DNA of 15,336 bases. It comes from Lachnospiraceae bacterium. Lineage in GTDB: Bacteria > Bacillota_A > Clostridia > Lachnospirales > Lachnospiraceae. The first letter of the stretch is position 1. Each line of letters opens with the position of its first letter. Below are positions 7,399 to 14,037 of this stretch, piece by piece. The stretch covers positions 1-15,336 of the forward strand of contig JAFZJK010000114.1 of the NCBI GenBank assembly GCA_017553965.1. The letters are read 5' to 3'. Below the pieces are notes generated by a model. That model saw nothing but the letters and a program-made list of their open reading frames with translations, had not been told where the DNA came from and did no database searches. Made by a program: the position numbers and the translations under genes.

Positions 7399-9348
7399 TT
7401 AACTTCCGCTCATAGCTATACCCGCACGGTATTCGTCAAATATCTGTACCGACCTTATCATAAATGGCCCAAGCAGATACCCGAACAATATAAGACCTCC
7501 GGGAAGTACGGCAAGCACCGCACCCAGCATAGCTTCAGAATCGAGCATTATCTTTCTGTCCAGCTTCCGGTTTTCCTTGAAGTTTTCTATCTCCGAGGAT
7601 ATCTCCGCAAACGCTTCGTCAAGACCTATTTCCTCCGCTGCCAGAAAACAGTCTGCGATCCTTTTGAAATCCTTGTTGTTTTCTGCTTCGTACATCCTGG
7701 TTATGGCATCTTCATCGGATATGCTGTACTCATTTATACACTGTCTTATAACAGGCTTATATATTTCGGAAAATCTTTCCATCTCCTCTAAAAGTGCAAT
7801 CACACTTATGCCGGGTACTTTTTTTAGCATATGTATGATGCTTTGAAACTGCATGATCTCGTCCTGTATTTTTGAGCCGGAGACAGTGCTTCTAAACCAC
7901 AGCCCGATATCAGGAAAGCAGTAAAGGATAACCGCACAGATCACAGCTATCAGCATGTCTTTTAGACCGAACTTTTCATTCTCGTACAGGGATATCCTGT
8001 TTAATATCTCTCCTGCTGCCGCATCAGCTATCTTCTCAGTCCGGATGTCTTTTTCGAGCAGCAGTTCTTCTTTTATCTCATCCCTTGTTTTGACTTTTTT
8101 GCTGTCTATGAGCCTGTCCACATATACCGGTATCAGGGTTTCCATGGCGGATAATTGTCTTGCATCGGCTTCCGCTACCAAACCGGTAACATCAGGTATA
8201 TCATGACGGTAAATAGACGCCGATGACAAATGTGCAGATATCAGTACAAAACAGCTTACCAATAAGCCTATGATCAGGTACATGAATTTTAAGGTATAGA
8301 AGGTTTTTACATCGTAACCTTCGCACAGTCTTCTTATCCTTTCGGATGTCTTTTTACGTTTTCCCCGGGTTAGCGGCTCTGTATACCTTAATACCGCCTT
8401 ACCGATATGGGTTAACGAAAGTTTTTCCGCTATCTTGTGTTTTTTCCCTGCTGTCTCCTCCCCGGATCTAAGTATCATGAGTGCGTTATAACATACGACT
8501 GTGACCAGGAGCAGACCTGCTTTCACGATACTTCCGGAATATCCGTAATAAAAGATATTTAGTGAAGGTATGGTGGATGTACCCCACTTTGCTATAAACG
8601 GAATGGCAGCCACCGGAAGAACCGCAGTATACATAAGCCCGGAAAACCTGTGTTTCTTTTCGTTTATAAACCTGATATCTTCTTCTATCTCGTATTTTAG
8701 GTGCATGCAGGAGTTAAGAAATACCGAGCCTTTTTCATCCTCTATATCCCCGTTTTCCTCAACAAGCCTTACCAGTGTGAGCAGGAGCTTAAGATATTTA
8801 TGGTATGAAGTATTAAGATATTTCTCCGCTTCAGTGTCGGGGTCGGCAGCATCAAGACATTTGTATAACTCACGGATGTGGCCTTTCATTATATCTTCCG
8901 CTTCGTTTTCCGAAAGTTCTATAGCTGTTTTTACCGAGCCGCATTTGTAATAGTTATGTCTTATGGTATTTAAGAAAGAATCAAACGCCTTTAAAAACTT
9001 TATCTCCAAGGATGTACAGGATGAAGAAACAAACCGGTCCGCTATAAAGCGGATGGCAAATACAGATACAAAAAAAGTGAAAAATGATGGATCAAGACCG
9101 AATAAGACCGCTACTGCCGGAACAGATACCGCATATATGTATACGAAGGTCCGGGCAGCTGCTGCCGAGCATTCCTTTATGTCGGCATTTAAGAATACCC
9201 TGTACTTTTTTATAAGCGGGTTTATGAATGGCAGAAAGAGCGGGATCCTTTCAAGGATGTCATAGAGCCCCGAAAAGAAATCCTTTCCTGTTATACTTTT
9301 CTTTACAAAGATGCCGGACTTTTCCACCTGCTTTTTATCTTGTCTCAA
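7399..9348 (-). CDS. Fused TadB/TadC-like inner-membrane platform protein (two T2SSF-type domains)
   Basis: About 649 residues. The start is likely TTG at 9348, eight bases after AGGAGG; a GTG at 9357 would sit directly against that site with no spacing. Numbered from TTG: membrane segments near 68-85, 87-105, 238-255, 273-293, 350-373, 463-481 and 606-631. A helical cytosolic GspF-like domain lies at about 112-235 and a second at about 495-603 (around KKVPGISVIALLEEMERF). TadB and TadC are normally two proteins; here both halves are in one chain, with a charged stretch of about 90 residues (374-462) between two membrane segments. In Tad systems this platform couples the ATPase to pilin extraction and insertion. 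It overlaps the ATPase gene by 14 bases, so translation is probably coupled. The family call rests on layout, size and gene order more than on motifs. Confidence 0.85.
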   Translation of the reverse strand: MRQDKKQVEKSGIFVKKSITGKDFFSGLYDILERIPLFLPFINPLIKKYRVFLNADIKECSAAAARTFVYIYAVSVPAVAVLFGLDPSFFTFFVSVFAIRFIADRFVSSSCTSLEIKFLKAFDSFLNTIRHNYYKCGSVKTAIELSENEAEDIMKGHIRELYKCLDAADPDTEAEKYLNTSYHKYLKLLLTLVRLVEENGDIEDEKGSVFLNSCMHLKYEIEEDIRFINEKKHRFSGLMYTAVLPVAAIPFIAKWGTSTIPSLNIFYYGYSGSIVKAGLLLVTVVCYNALMILRSGEETAGKKHKIAEKLSLTHIGKAVLRYTEPLTRGKRKKTSERIRRLCEGYDVKTFYTLKFMYLIIGLLVSCFVLISAHLSSASIYRHDIPDVTGLVAEADARQLSAMETLIPVYVDRLIDSKKVKTRDEIKEELLLEKDIRTEKIADAAAGEILNRISLYENEKFGLKDMLIAVICAVILYCFPDIGLWFRSTVSGSKIQDEIMQFQSIIHMLKKVPGISVIALLEEMERFSEIYKPVIRQCINEYSISDEDAITRMYEAENNKDFKRIADCFLAAEEIGLDEAFAEISSEIENFKENRKLDRKIMLDSEAMLGAVLAVLPGGLILFGYLLGPFMIRSVQIFDEYRAGIAMSGS

Positions 9349-10906
9349 GTGCGGCACCTCCTGCTTTCGAGTTACTTAGGTAAGTTTCCCACTCGGCCAG
9401 TTTGCTTAATCCCGTCTTGGCGGCTATCCTGGTTTTGGTATAATCGGAAATATCAGCACAAAATCTATAGGACATAGTGTCTTTTTCAAACTTTATGATG
9501 TTTCTTAAACGGTACAGGTATCTGTCGGTACTTCTCACAAAGTATTCCTTTATGGCATCCTGCGTTTTTTCGGGATAATCCTCTCTTTCCCTAGGTATGA
9601 TCTCAGTGATGCGTTCTATGTAGAAATTTCCGTCAACATCATGGACCATATGTACATCAAAGTTAAGGATATCTACCACCTGCTTTTCCGCAACCTTTAC
9701 GTCACTTATGCCGAACTCGGCTACGAGCGCGTTTCTCAGATATTCTATAAGCTTATCCGTTGTTTCATGGTGCAGTGTGGTGACCGCCATACGGGAGCCT
9801 GACTGGGCTACCTGGACATACGCACCTGCAATCTTAGGTTCATTTACCTCGCCGACTATCAGTATGTCCGTATCCATCTTTTTCGTGCCGGTTATGATAT
9901 CGTATATGCTAAAATCCCCTCTTTCCTGCATCATATGAATGTTTCTTTCAGGATAGACATTGTTCAGATTAAGCTCAAATGAGCTCTCCGCAACTCTTAT
10001 GGTGTACTTTGGATCCATGAAGCCAACCAAGGATTTAAGAAGTGTTGTTTTGCCACCGCCCATGGGCCCGGAGATACAGAAATTCATCTCACCTCCGGTA
10101 ATGAGTCGTAGCAGCTCTATAACTGTCTCCGCGTTTTTGTGTGTTATGAGTGATCTTATTTTTCTGGCATCGGATGACTTAAACTTTCTGACATAAAACG
10201 CCCATCCATCAGATACAGGAGGTCTGGCCGCAACTATTCTTGATCCGTTTTTAAGCGTACCGTGGATGATCGGATTTTTCCTGCTTAAGGATGTCCTGAT
10301 GTTATACCTGTATATGTTTTTTACTACTCTTTTTAAGTTTTCTTCCCTCTCAAATGACAGAAACTTTAGCCTTATGAGCTTACCGTGAAGTACTGAATAC
10401 AGCGTCTCGTAATTCATGCTTGTACGGCTCATGTCATCACTTCCTTCAAGCTCCTTCATGTAATCGTATTCCACTCTGCTCCTGCCGCCGACACCCGCGG
10501 ATACACCGTCCACCGATTCATCCATAATAAGCAGGTCTGCACAGTCATGCCCGTACAGCTTTTGATATATACGTTGTGATAACATATCGAGTCTGTCAGT
10601 GAATTTACTGCCGGGACTCATGGCATCATACGCTGCATCGATATCATCGTCCGTGATGCATAACGGTGTATCGGTAACTTTTTCTTTTTTGGGGTCGGCC
10701 CATCCGAAATCTTCTGCCATCTTGGAGAAGCATCTGTTACCGTATTTTCTTGAGTACAGGACATACATATATTCAAACTTATCCTGGGCACTCATGAGTG
10801 ACGGGATATCAAACTTTATCAAGCGGCAGATATTTTCATTATCTATCTGCATACGTTTTTGTAGGAATTCTTTTATGTATTCCTTCATATACTCACGGTC
10901 TCCCAC
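9335..10906 (-). CDS. CpaF/TadA-type secretion ATPase
   Basis: This is the motor ATPase of the Tad-like system. From GTG at 10906 it has 523 residues. An N-terminal all-helical region covers about 1-210. Walker A is GPMGGGKTT at 280-288. An acidic box lies around E308-E312, Walker B is DILIVGEV at 347-354 with E353 as the expected catalytic glutamate, and a His box TTLHH is at 376-380. The stretch QSGSRMAV before the His box replaces the usual TGHxG-type sequence. The frame is open upstream of GTG back to a TAG at 10954, and the 15 codons between (including RLKRALREACLGD) look coding and continuous with the family-like N-terminus, so the start is uncertain. GTG has only a tight GGAG; the ATG at 10888 has a GGGAG 11 bases away. 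The ATPase family call is firm. Confidence 0.93.
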   Translation of the reverse strand: MGDREYMKEYIKEFLQKRMQIDNENICRLIKFDIPSLMSAQDKFEYMYVLYSRKYGNRCFSKMAEDFGWADPKKEKVTDTPLCITDDDIDAAYDAMSPGSKFTDRLDMLSQRIYQKLYGHDCADLLIMDESVDGVSAGVGGRSRVEYDYMKELEGSDDMSRTSMNYETLYSVLHGKLIRLKFLSFEREENLKRVVKNIYRYNIRTSLSRKNPIIHGTLKNGSRIVAARPPVSDGWAFYVRKFKSSDARKIRSLITHKNAETVIELLRLITGGEMNFCISGPMGGGKTTLLKSLVGFMDPKYTIRVAESSFELNLNNVYPERNIHMMQERGDFSIYDIITGTKKMDTDILIVGEVNEPKIAGAYVQVAQSGSRMAVTTLHHETTDKLIEYLRNALVAEFGISDVKVAEKQVVDILNFDVHMVHDVDGNFYIERITEIIPREREDYPEKTQDAIKEYFVRSTDRYLYRLRNIIKFEKDTMSYRFCADISDYTKTRIAAKTGLSKLAEWETYLSNSKAGGAALETR

Positions 10907-10951
10907 ATCTCCGAGACAAGCCTCGCGTAATGCTCTTTTAAGCCGTGCCTG

Positions 10952-11173
10952 CTACTTTTCACGCTTTATTGTTTCTTCACGGTTAAGGTGGAGTTCCGTG
11001 TAATCCCTGCTTACGGTCTCATTGATAAAAAGCCTGCACTCTGTTAGTACCGTATCAAGGTTTATGATATCGTGTATTGTTCCTGCTTTCCCCTTTCTTT
11101 TTGTGGAAGGGTCGAACACAGCTATCAATACTGCCGGTACCAGGAAAAACAATATAAGTACTATCCAGATCAT
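10952..11173 (-). CDS. Membrane-anchor ORF in frame with, and TAG-separated from, the secretion ATPase
   Basis: This encodes 73 residues: a hydrophobic segment at 2-20 (MIWIVLILFFLVPAVL), a basic stop-transfer region (STKRKGK), then an acidic/basic helix ending REETIKREK. ATG at 11173 overlaps the CpaE-like stop as ATGA and has CGGAGG upstream, so it is a real translation start. The TAG at 10954-10952 is in the same frame as the ATPase; without it one protein of 612 codons would run from 11173 to 9335. I recall Clostridial relatives of this ATPase that begin with a membrane segment and a similar basic helix, which suggests this is the detached N-terminus of the ATPase. That is from memory and unverified. 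It may be a nonsense mutation, a readthrough site, a sequencing error, or two truly separate proteins. Confidence 0.75.
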   Translation of the reverse strand: MIWIVLILFFLVPAVLIAVFDPSTKRKGKAGTIHDIINLDTVLTECRLFINETVSRDYTELHLNREETIKREK

Positions 11174-11997
11174 CGGCTTTCCTCCGTTACGGGTGCTTCT
11201 GGTTTTTTGGTGTCTTGTCTGTCAATAAAATCCTTTAGTTGAAGTACCGTATCCTTTAAAGAAGAAAAGAAGGTAAACCCTGTATGGTAACTGTCACAGT
11301 CCAGATCCTCGGTTATAAACTTAAACACTTTTTTGTCGCTTATCGCATCCGAAAACTGTGCACTGTGCATGATACGAGCGGAGTTATACTTGTTTATTTT
11401 TTTGTATTTATGGGATAGATTTTTAAGAGAATACTTGCTTTCCGAGTCATAATCGGCAAACAGATAAAATATGTTTTTGTTTTTCAATATGTCGTTTTCA
11501 AAGAAGCTGTCAAGCATATACAGATTCTGGTCAAGGAGGATAACGACTGCATCACATTCCTCACTTACCGACAGAGAATACTCATTTTCACCGGAATTCG
11601 TATCTATAAAAACAATATCGTAATACTTCTCAACCTCACGGAAAATGTGAGAAAGCATGCCTTTTACCATGCTGCTCTCATAACCCTCGCGGCTGCTGTT
11701 TCGTGTGCCTGCCAACAGATATAGCGATTGTCCGACCTGTATGGTACAGTCGGATATCTGATCTTTGGTTATGTTACCTGATTTAAAATGGCGCAGTACC
11801 GCGTCTATACCTATGTCCCTGAAAAAATCCTCCTCGCCCACATCCCCTATCAAAGGCTGCTCCAGGTTGTTCAGGTTATAATGCGTTTGCGTTAGCAGGA
11901 CTTTTTTATTCTCCAGCTCTGCGTATGCTATCGCTACAGCGAGCATACTGGAAGTTGTACCCGTCCCGTGCAGAGGACTCCAAAATGCTATTTTCAT
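11170..11997 (-). CDS. CpaE-like MinD/ParA-fold protein lacking P-loop lysines
   Basis: The product has 275 residues. The N-terminal strand and loop (IAFWSPLHGTGTTSSM, 3-18) occupy the place of the deviant Walker A of ParA/MinD proteins, but both expected lysines are replaced: L9 stands at the signature position and T14 at the GK(T/S) position. YDIVFIDTNSGEN (126-138) is the Walker B-like strand with D132, and residues 148-160 (CDAVVILLDQNLY) form the next core strand. In Tad systems CpaE/TadZ helps place the machine at its cell site. Loss of the lysines suggests it binds nucleotide weakly or works as a scaffold; I recall the same change in related Clostridial proteins, so it may be a family trait. 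ATG at 11997 has GGGAGGG upstream and overlaps the previous stop as ATGA. Confidence 0.85.
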   Translation of the reverse strand: MKIAFWSPLHGTGTTSSMLAVAIAYAELENKKVLLTQTHYNLNNLEQPLIGDVGEEDFFRDIGIDAVLRHFKSGNITKDQISDCTIQVGQSLYLLAGTRNSSREGYESSMVKGMLSHIFREVEKYYDIVFIDTNSGENEYSLSVSEECDAVVILLDQNLYMLDSFFENDILKNKNIFYLFADYDSESKYSLKNLSHKYKKINKYNSARIMHSAQFSDAISDKKVFKFITEDLDCDSYHTGFTFFSSLKDTVLQLKDFIDRQDTKKPEAPVTEESR

Positions 11998-12629
11998 CCT
12001 ATATGCCCTCCCGATGCTGTCTTATATGCACGCTTTATATCCTTTTGAGGTATATCAGGCAATAGGATGGCTAAGATATCCGATATGAGCGACTTAAGCT
12101 GTAGGGATATCCTGTTAAACCTATACCTGTCATTGTGCGTGGCAAGTGTTTCCGACTTTTTGTCGGGGATATTGGGGACTAACGTATAAATCCTGTCACA
12201 CTTTAGCTGTTCTGCAAGTGAGTCGATCTTTTTCTTAACTGCTCCGGTATAATCCTTTATCACAAGTATGCTGCCCGGGTCCTCTTTTAGTACGGTAAGA
12301 CGATTTAGGTTATATGCTTTTTCGTCGGAAACATAGAGTGTAGGATGCCCGTCAGGTGTGAAACTGTCTGGATCATGAAGGCGGATTATTACGGAATATT
12401 CACTAGGTTCAAGGATGCCGATTTCATACCCTATTCCCATATAGTCAAGTATGCACTCTGCCGGGTCTACTCTGTCTATATGCGGTATACAGTAATAAAG
12501 ATCATGATCCCGTGTCAAATCCTCGATCAAAGGCTTTTTGCCTGCGGCATTTAAAACTGCAGACAGGTACAGTACTATATCCTCATAGTCCCTGCCGGTA
12601 ACATTTAATACTTTTTTCTCTAATCCCAT
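11994..12629 (-). CDS. Small degenerate MinD/ParA-like companion protein
   Basis: The product has 211 residues and no membrane segment. The beginning (KVLNVTGRDYEDIVLYLS, then a helix and KKPLIEDLTRDHD) has the beta-loop-alpha-beta layout of a ParA/MinD fold, with the loop shortened to TGRDYE and no lysine. Residues about 108-150 (SILVIKDYTGAVKKKIDSLAEQL and the next strand) fit later core elements. No catalytic motif is left. It sits between the CpaB-like and CpaE-like genes, overlapping each by 10 and 4 bases, which suggests it acts with the CpaE-like protein, perhaps as a non-catalytic partner. AAAGGAGG lies six bases before ATG at 12629. The fold call is by eye and uncertain; that the gene is real is very likely. 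Confidence 0.78.
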   Translation of the reverse strand: MGLEKKVLNVTGRDYEDIVLYLSAVLNAAGKKPLIEDLTRDHDLYYCIPHIDRVDPAECILDYMGIGYEIGILEPSEYSVIIRLHDPDSFTPDGHPTLYVSDEKAYNLNRLTVLKEDPGSILVIKDYTGAVKKKIDSLAEQLKCDRIYTLVPNIPDKKSETLATHNDRYRFNRISLQLKSLISDILAILLPDIPQKDIKRAYKTASGGHIG

Positions 12630-13501
12630 ACCGAGCCTCCTTTGTCTTTTAACGCGGAGCCATCGGTATTACCTGTTACTCTGCCGGTCATTACACGGGA
12701 ACCGCTTGAGGACAGAAAGCCCTTCATGGACTCCTCAAGTCTTATCCTCGCCTCATGGTCCGCTGGGGTAAAGACTGTATATGGATATGCCTGGTTTTGT
12801 ATGAGCTCACATGTAACAAGTGACGGGATATAATTGGGCTTTGATGCAGGTATAAGCGAAGGCTCAGTGTACTTTGTAAGGTATATAAGTACACCGTCAT
12901 ATATGCTTAGATCCACTTCCGCCGAATCCATCATAAGTATCTCTTTTTCATCCAGATTGAATACAAGTGTTTTTCTTGAGTCATCCAAAGCCGCTATTTG
13001 TTTTTTGGCAAGGATAATGTAATCAGCGCCGTCCGGATAGCGGAGTCTGACATCAACAAAATCATCTTTATTTATATATTGTGGGATATAGACCGAGCTA
13101 TACTCAACCTGCATTAAGGCGTCGGACTCATCTTCGTTTTTTAAAAGACTTAAAGTAAGCTCAGTCCCCTTTTGTATGTCCGTTGCAGCCTTTTTCCCGA
13201 AGTCCGCATCACTTATGTACCCGGCTGATTCGGAAAGTATGTAGGTTTCCGTCACCACATCCGGGCTCAGCATGGTACCAGCCATTATGTAACAGTTGGC
13301 AACATATACTTTCTGCGTGCCTTTTTCTATCCTGCCCTCAAGCTCCGATACACGGCTTTTATACAGACTTATCTGTGGGTTTTCACGTATGACAAAAAAA
13401 TATATCAAAAAGGACAACGCACAGATTACCGCAACCGCCGCAAAAATAAAGACAGTTTTCCTGTACCTGCCCGAAGAAAATCTCCTGATCTTCCTATGCA
13501 T
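12620..13501 (-). CDS. SAF-domain CpaB/RcpC-like membrane protein
   Basis: The product has 293 residues and is the first gene of the cluster. Residues 1-15 are strongly basic, 16-38 a membrane segment, 43-61 a short coiled coil, 65-120 an SAF-type region (VYVANCYIMAGTMLSPDVV through DIQKGTELTLSLL). In Tad systems CpaB/RcpC lies outside the cytoplasmic membrane and supports pilus assembly; here, without an outer membrane, it may organise the extracellular base. After residue 225 the chain is low in recognisable features and ends in a Gly/Ser-rich tail. The start ATG at 13501 lies 11 bases after GGGGAGG, while a closer ATG at 13508 opens a four-codon ORF that ends inside this start. The gene stops in TAG, overlapping the next gene by 10 bases. 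Confidence 0.88.
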   Translation of the reverse strand: MHRKIRRFSSGRYRKTVFIFAAVAVICALSFLIYFFVIRENPQISLYKSRVSELEGRIEKGTQKVYVANCYIMAGTMLSPDVVTETYILSESAGYISDADFGKKAATDIQKGTELTLSLLKNEDESDALMQVEYSSVYIPQYINKDDFVDVRLRYPDGADYIILAKKQIAALDDSRKTLVFNLDEKEILMMDSAEVDLSIYDGVLIYLTKYTEPSLIPASKPNYIPSLVTCELIQNQAYPYTVFTPADHEARIRLEESMKGFLSSSGSRVMTGRVTGNTDGSALKDKGGSVWD

Positions 13502-13508
13502 CAGGCAT
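13494..13508 (-). CDS. Four-codon ORF (MPDA) overlapping the first gene's start
   Basis: ATG at 13508 is four bases after the GGGGAGG ribosome binding site. The ORF reads M-P-D-A and stops at TAG (13496-13494), overlapping the ATG at 13501 in another frame. Both starts share one ribosome binding site, with spacings of 4 and 11 bases, neither ideal. This could tune initiation of the first Tad-like gene or be chance. Confidence 0.25.
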   Translation of the reverse strand: MPDA

Positions 13509-13660
13509 AAAACCTCCCCGTATTTAATTGTTTAAAGCATGGAAAAATAATGAATAATAAAACATTAAAAGAACGGATAATTATATCATCCGGTCGACCC
13601 GCTTATGAGCGGTATTAGATAAATAGATATTTCCCAATGTAAGGAACCGACATTTCTTAC
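13509..13660 (-). promoter_or_regulatory. Structured leader of the Tad-like cluster, with terminator-like hairpin
   Basis: Reading the minus strand from the expected transcript start near 13660, three stems occur. TGTAAG/CTTACA (13661-13638, 12-base loop) is at the very 5' end. CCGCT/AGCGG (13612-13599, 4-base loop) is next. CGGATGAT/ATTATCCG with one G-T pair and a 3-base loop (13592-13574) is followed by TTCTTTT, resembling a weak intrinsic terminator. A perfect GGTCGACC palindrome (13599-13592) joins the last two. No riboswitch class was recognised. The remaining bases to the start codon are AT-rich and unstructured. Confidence 0.4.
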
Positions 13661-13667
13661 AAGGTGG

Positions 13668-13696
13668 ATTATACAATATATGCTTTGATTTGTAAA
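13668..13696 (-). promoter_or_regulatory. Sigma-A promoter of the Tad-like cluster
   Basis: On the minus strand TTTACA (13696-13691) and TATAAT (13673-13668) are separated by exactly 17 bases. The -10 is perfect and the -35 differs from consensus at one base. The expected start is near 13660, about 160 bases before the first gene. It is the only consensus-quality promoter I see for the leftward cluster. Confidence 0.75.
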
Positions 13697-13729
13697 GGGG
13701 GTAAATCCGAGAAGTGTTTTTGTTTTATC

Positions 13730-13758
13730 TTGACAAAAAGCTTTATCCACTGTAAGAT
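13730..13758 (+). promoter_or_regulatory. Rightward sigma-A promoter
   Basis: TTGACA (13730-13735) is a perfect -35; 17 bases later lies TAAGAT (13753-13758), a fair -10 with a TG directly before it. The expected start is near 13765, about 270 bases before the Rpn-family gene. It is back to back with the leftward promoter: the -35 boxes are about 34 bases apart. It may drive the gene at 14038 or a short RNA that ends at 13947. Confidence 0.55.
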
Positions 13759-13764
13759 ATAGTT

Positions 13765-13947
13765 GTCACAAAGCAAAGAGTACATATTGGGAATTACTTA
13801 TTCTTTTTATTTTTTAATTACTTTGTTTTTATTTCTTTTTTATGATTTAATTTTTGATTCTTCAAATTCACTCTTGCTTTTCCCCAATTAAGCAGGAGTG
13901 TACCATATTATCTCCTGTGTGTTGCCGCAGGTCATGAGGCTTTTTTT
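13765..13947 (+). promoter_or_regulatory. Attenuator-like leader or short RNA ending in a terminator
   Basis: The first 100 bases are T-rich without clear structure. Then CACTCTTGCTT (13869-13879) pairs along 11 positions (one G-T) with AAGCAGGAGTG (13890-13900). CAGGAG (13893-13898) can instead pair with CTCCTG (13912-13917). CCTG (13914-13917) can pair with CAGG (13928-13931). The last stem, GCCGCA/TGAGGC (13924-13940, one G-A mismatch, 5-base loop), is followed by seven T. Successive, mutually exclusive stems ending in a terminator are typical of an attenuator, or this is a roughly 180-nt RNA with its own terminator. No known RNA class was recognised. Confidence 0.4.
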
Positions 13948-14037
13948 GCGTACGTTTTATTGTGTATAAAACTCAAATGACCTAAAGCTATTATCTACGG
14001 ATACTATGCGTATCTGCATGTACAAAAGGAGGTACAT
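13941..14037 (+). promoter_or_regulatory. Upstream region and strong ribosome binding site of the Rpn-family gene
   Basis: AAAAGGAGG at about 14024-14032 lies five bases before the ATG at 14038 and fixes the start. GATAC/GTATC flank five bases around 14000-14014. A weaker promoter in this stretch cannot be excluded, but I see no good -35 and -10 pair. Confidence 0.55.

Noticed and set aside
7577..10196. Plus-strand ORFs opposite the platform and ATPase genes
   Set aside because: They are antisense shadows of genes with clear domains and show no recognisable motifs.
4503..12622. General reassignment of TAG to a sense codon
   Set aside because: TAG ends the genes at 4503 and 12620, and in both cases the following gene has its own start and typical N-terminus, so TAG works as a stop here.
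13570..13660. Known riboswitch (cyclic di-GMP, T-box or similar) in the leftward leader
   Set aside because: The hairpins do not carry the conserved core sequences of any class I can recall; only generic stems can be supported.
13765..13947. 6S RNA or another housekeeping RNA
   Set aside because: The length fits, but the long central bubble and closing stem of 6S RNA are not seen and the first half is T-rich and unstructured.
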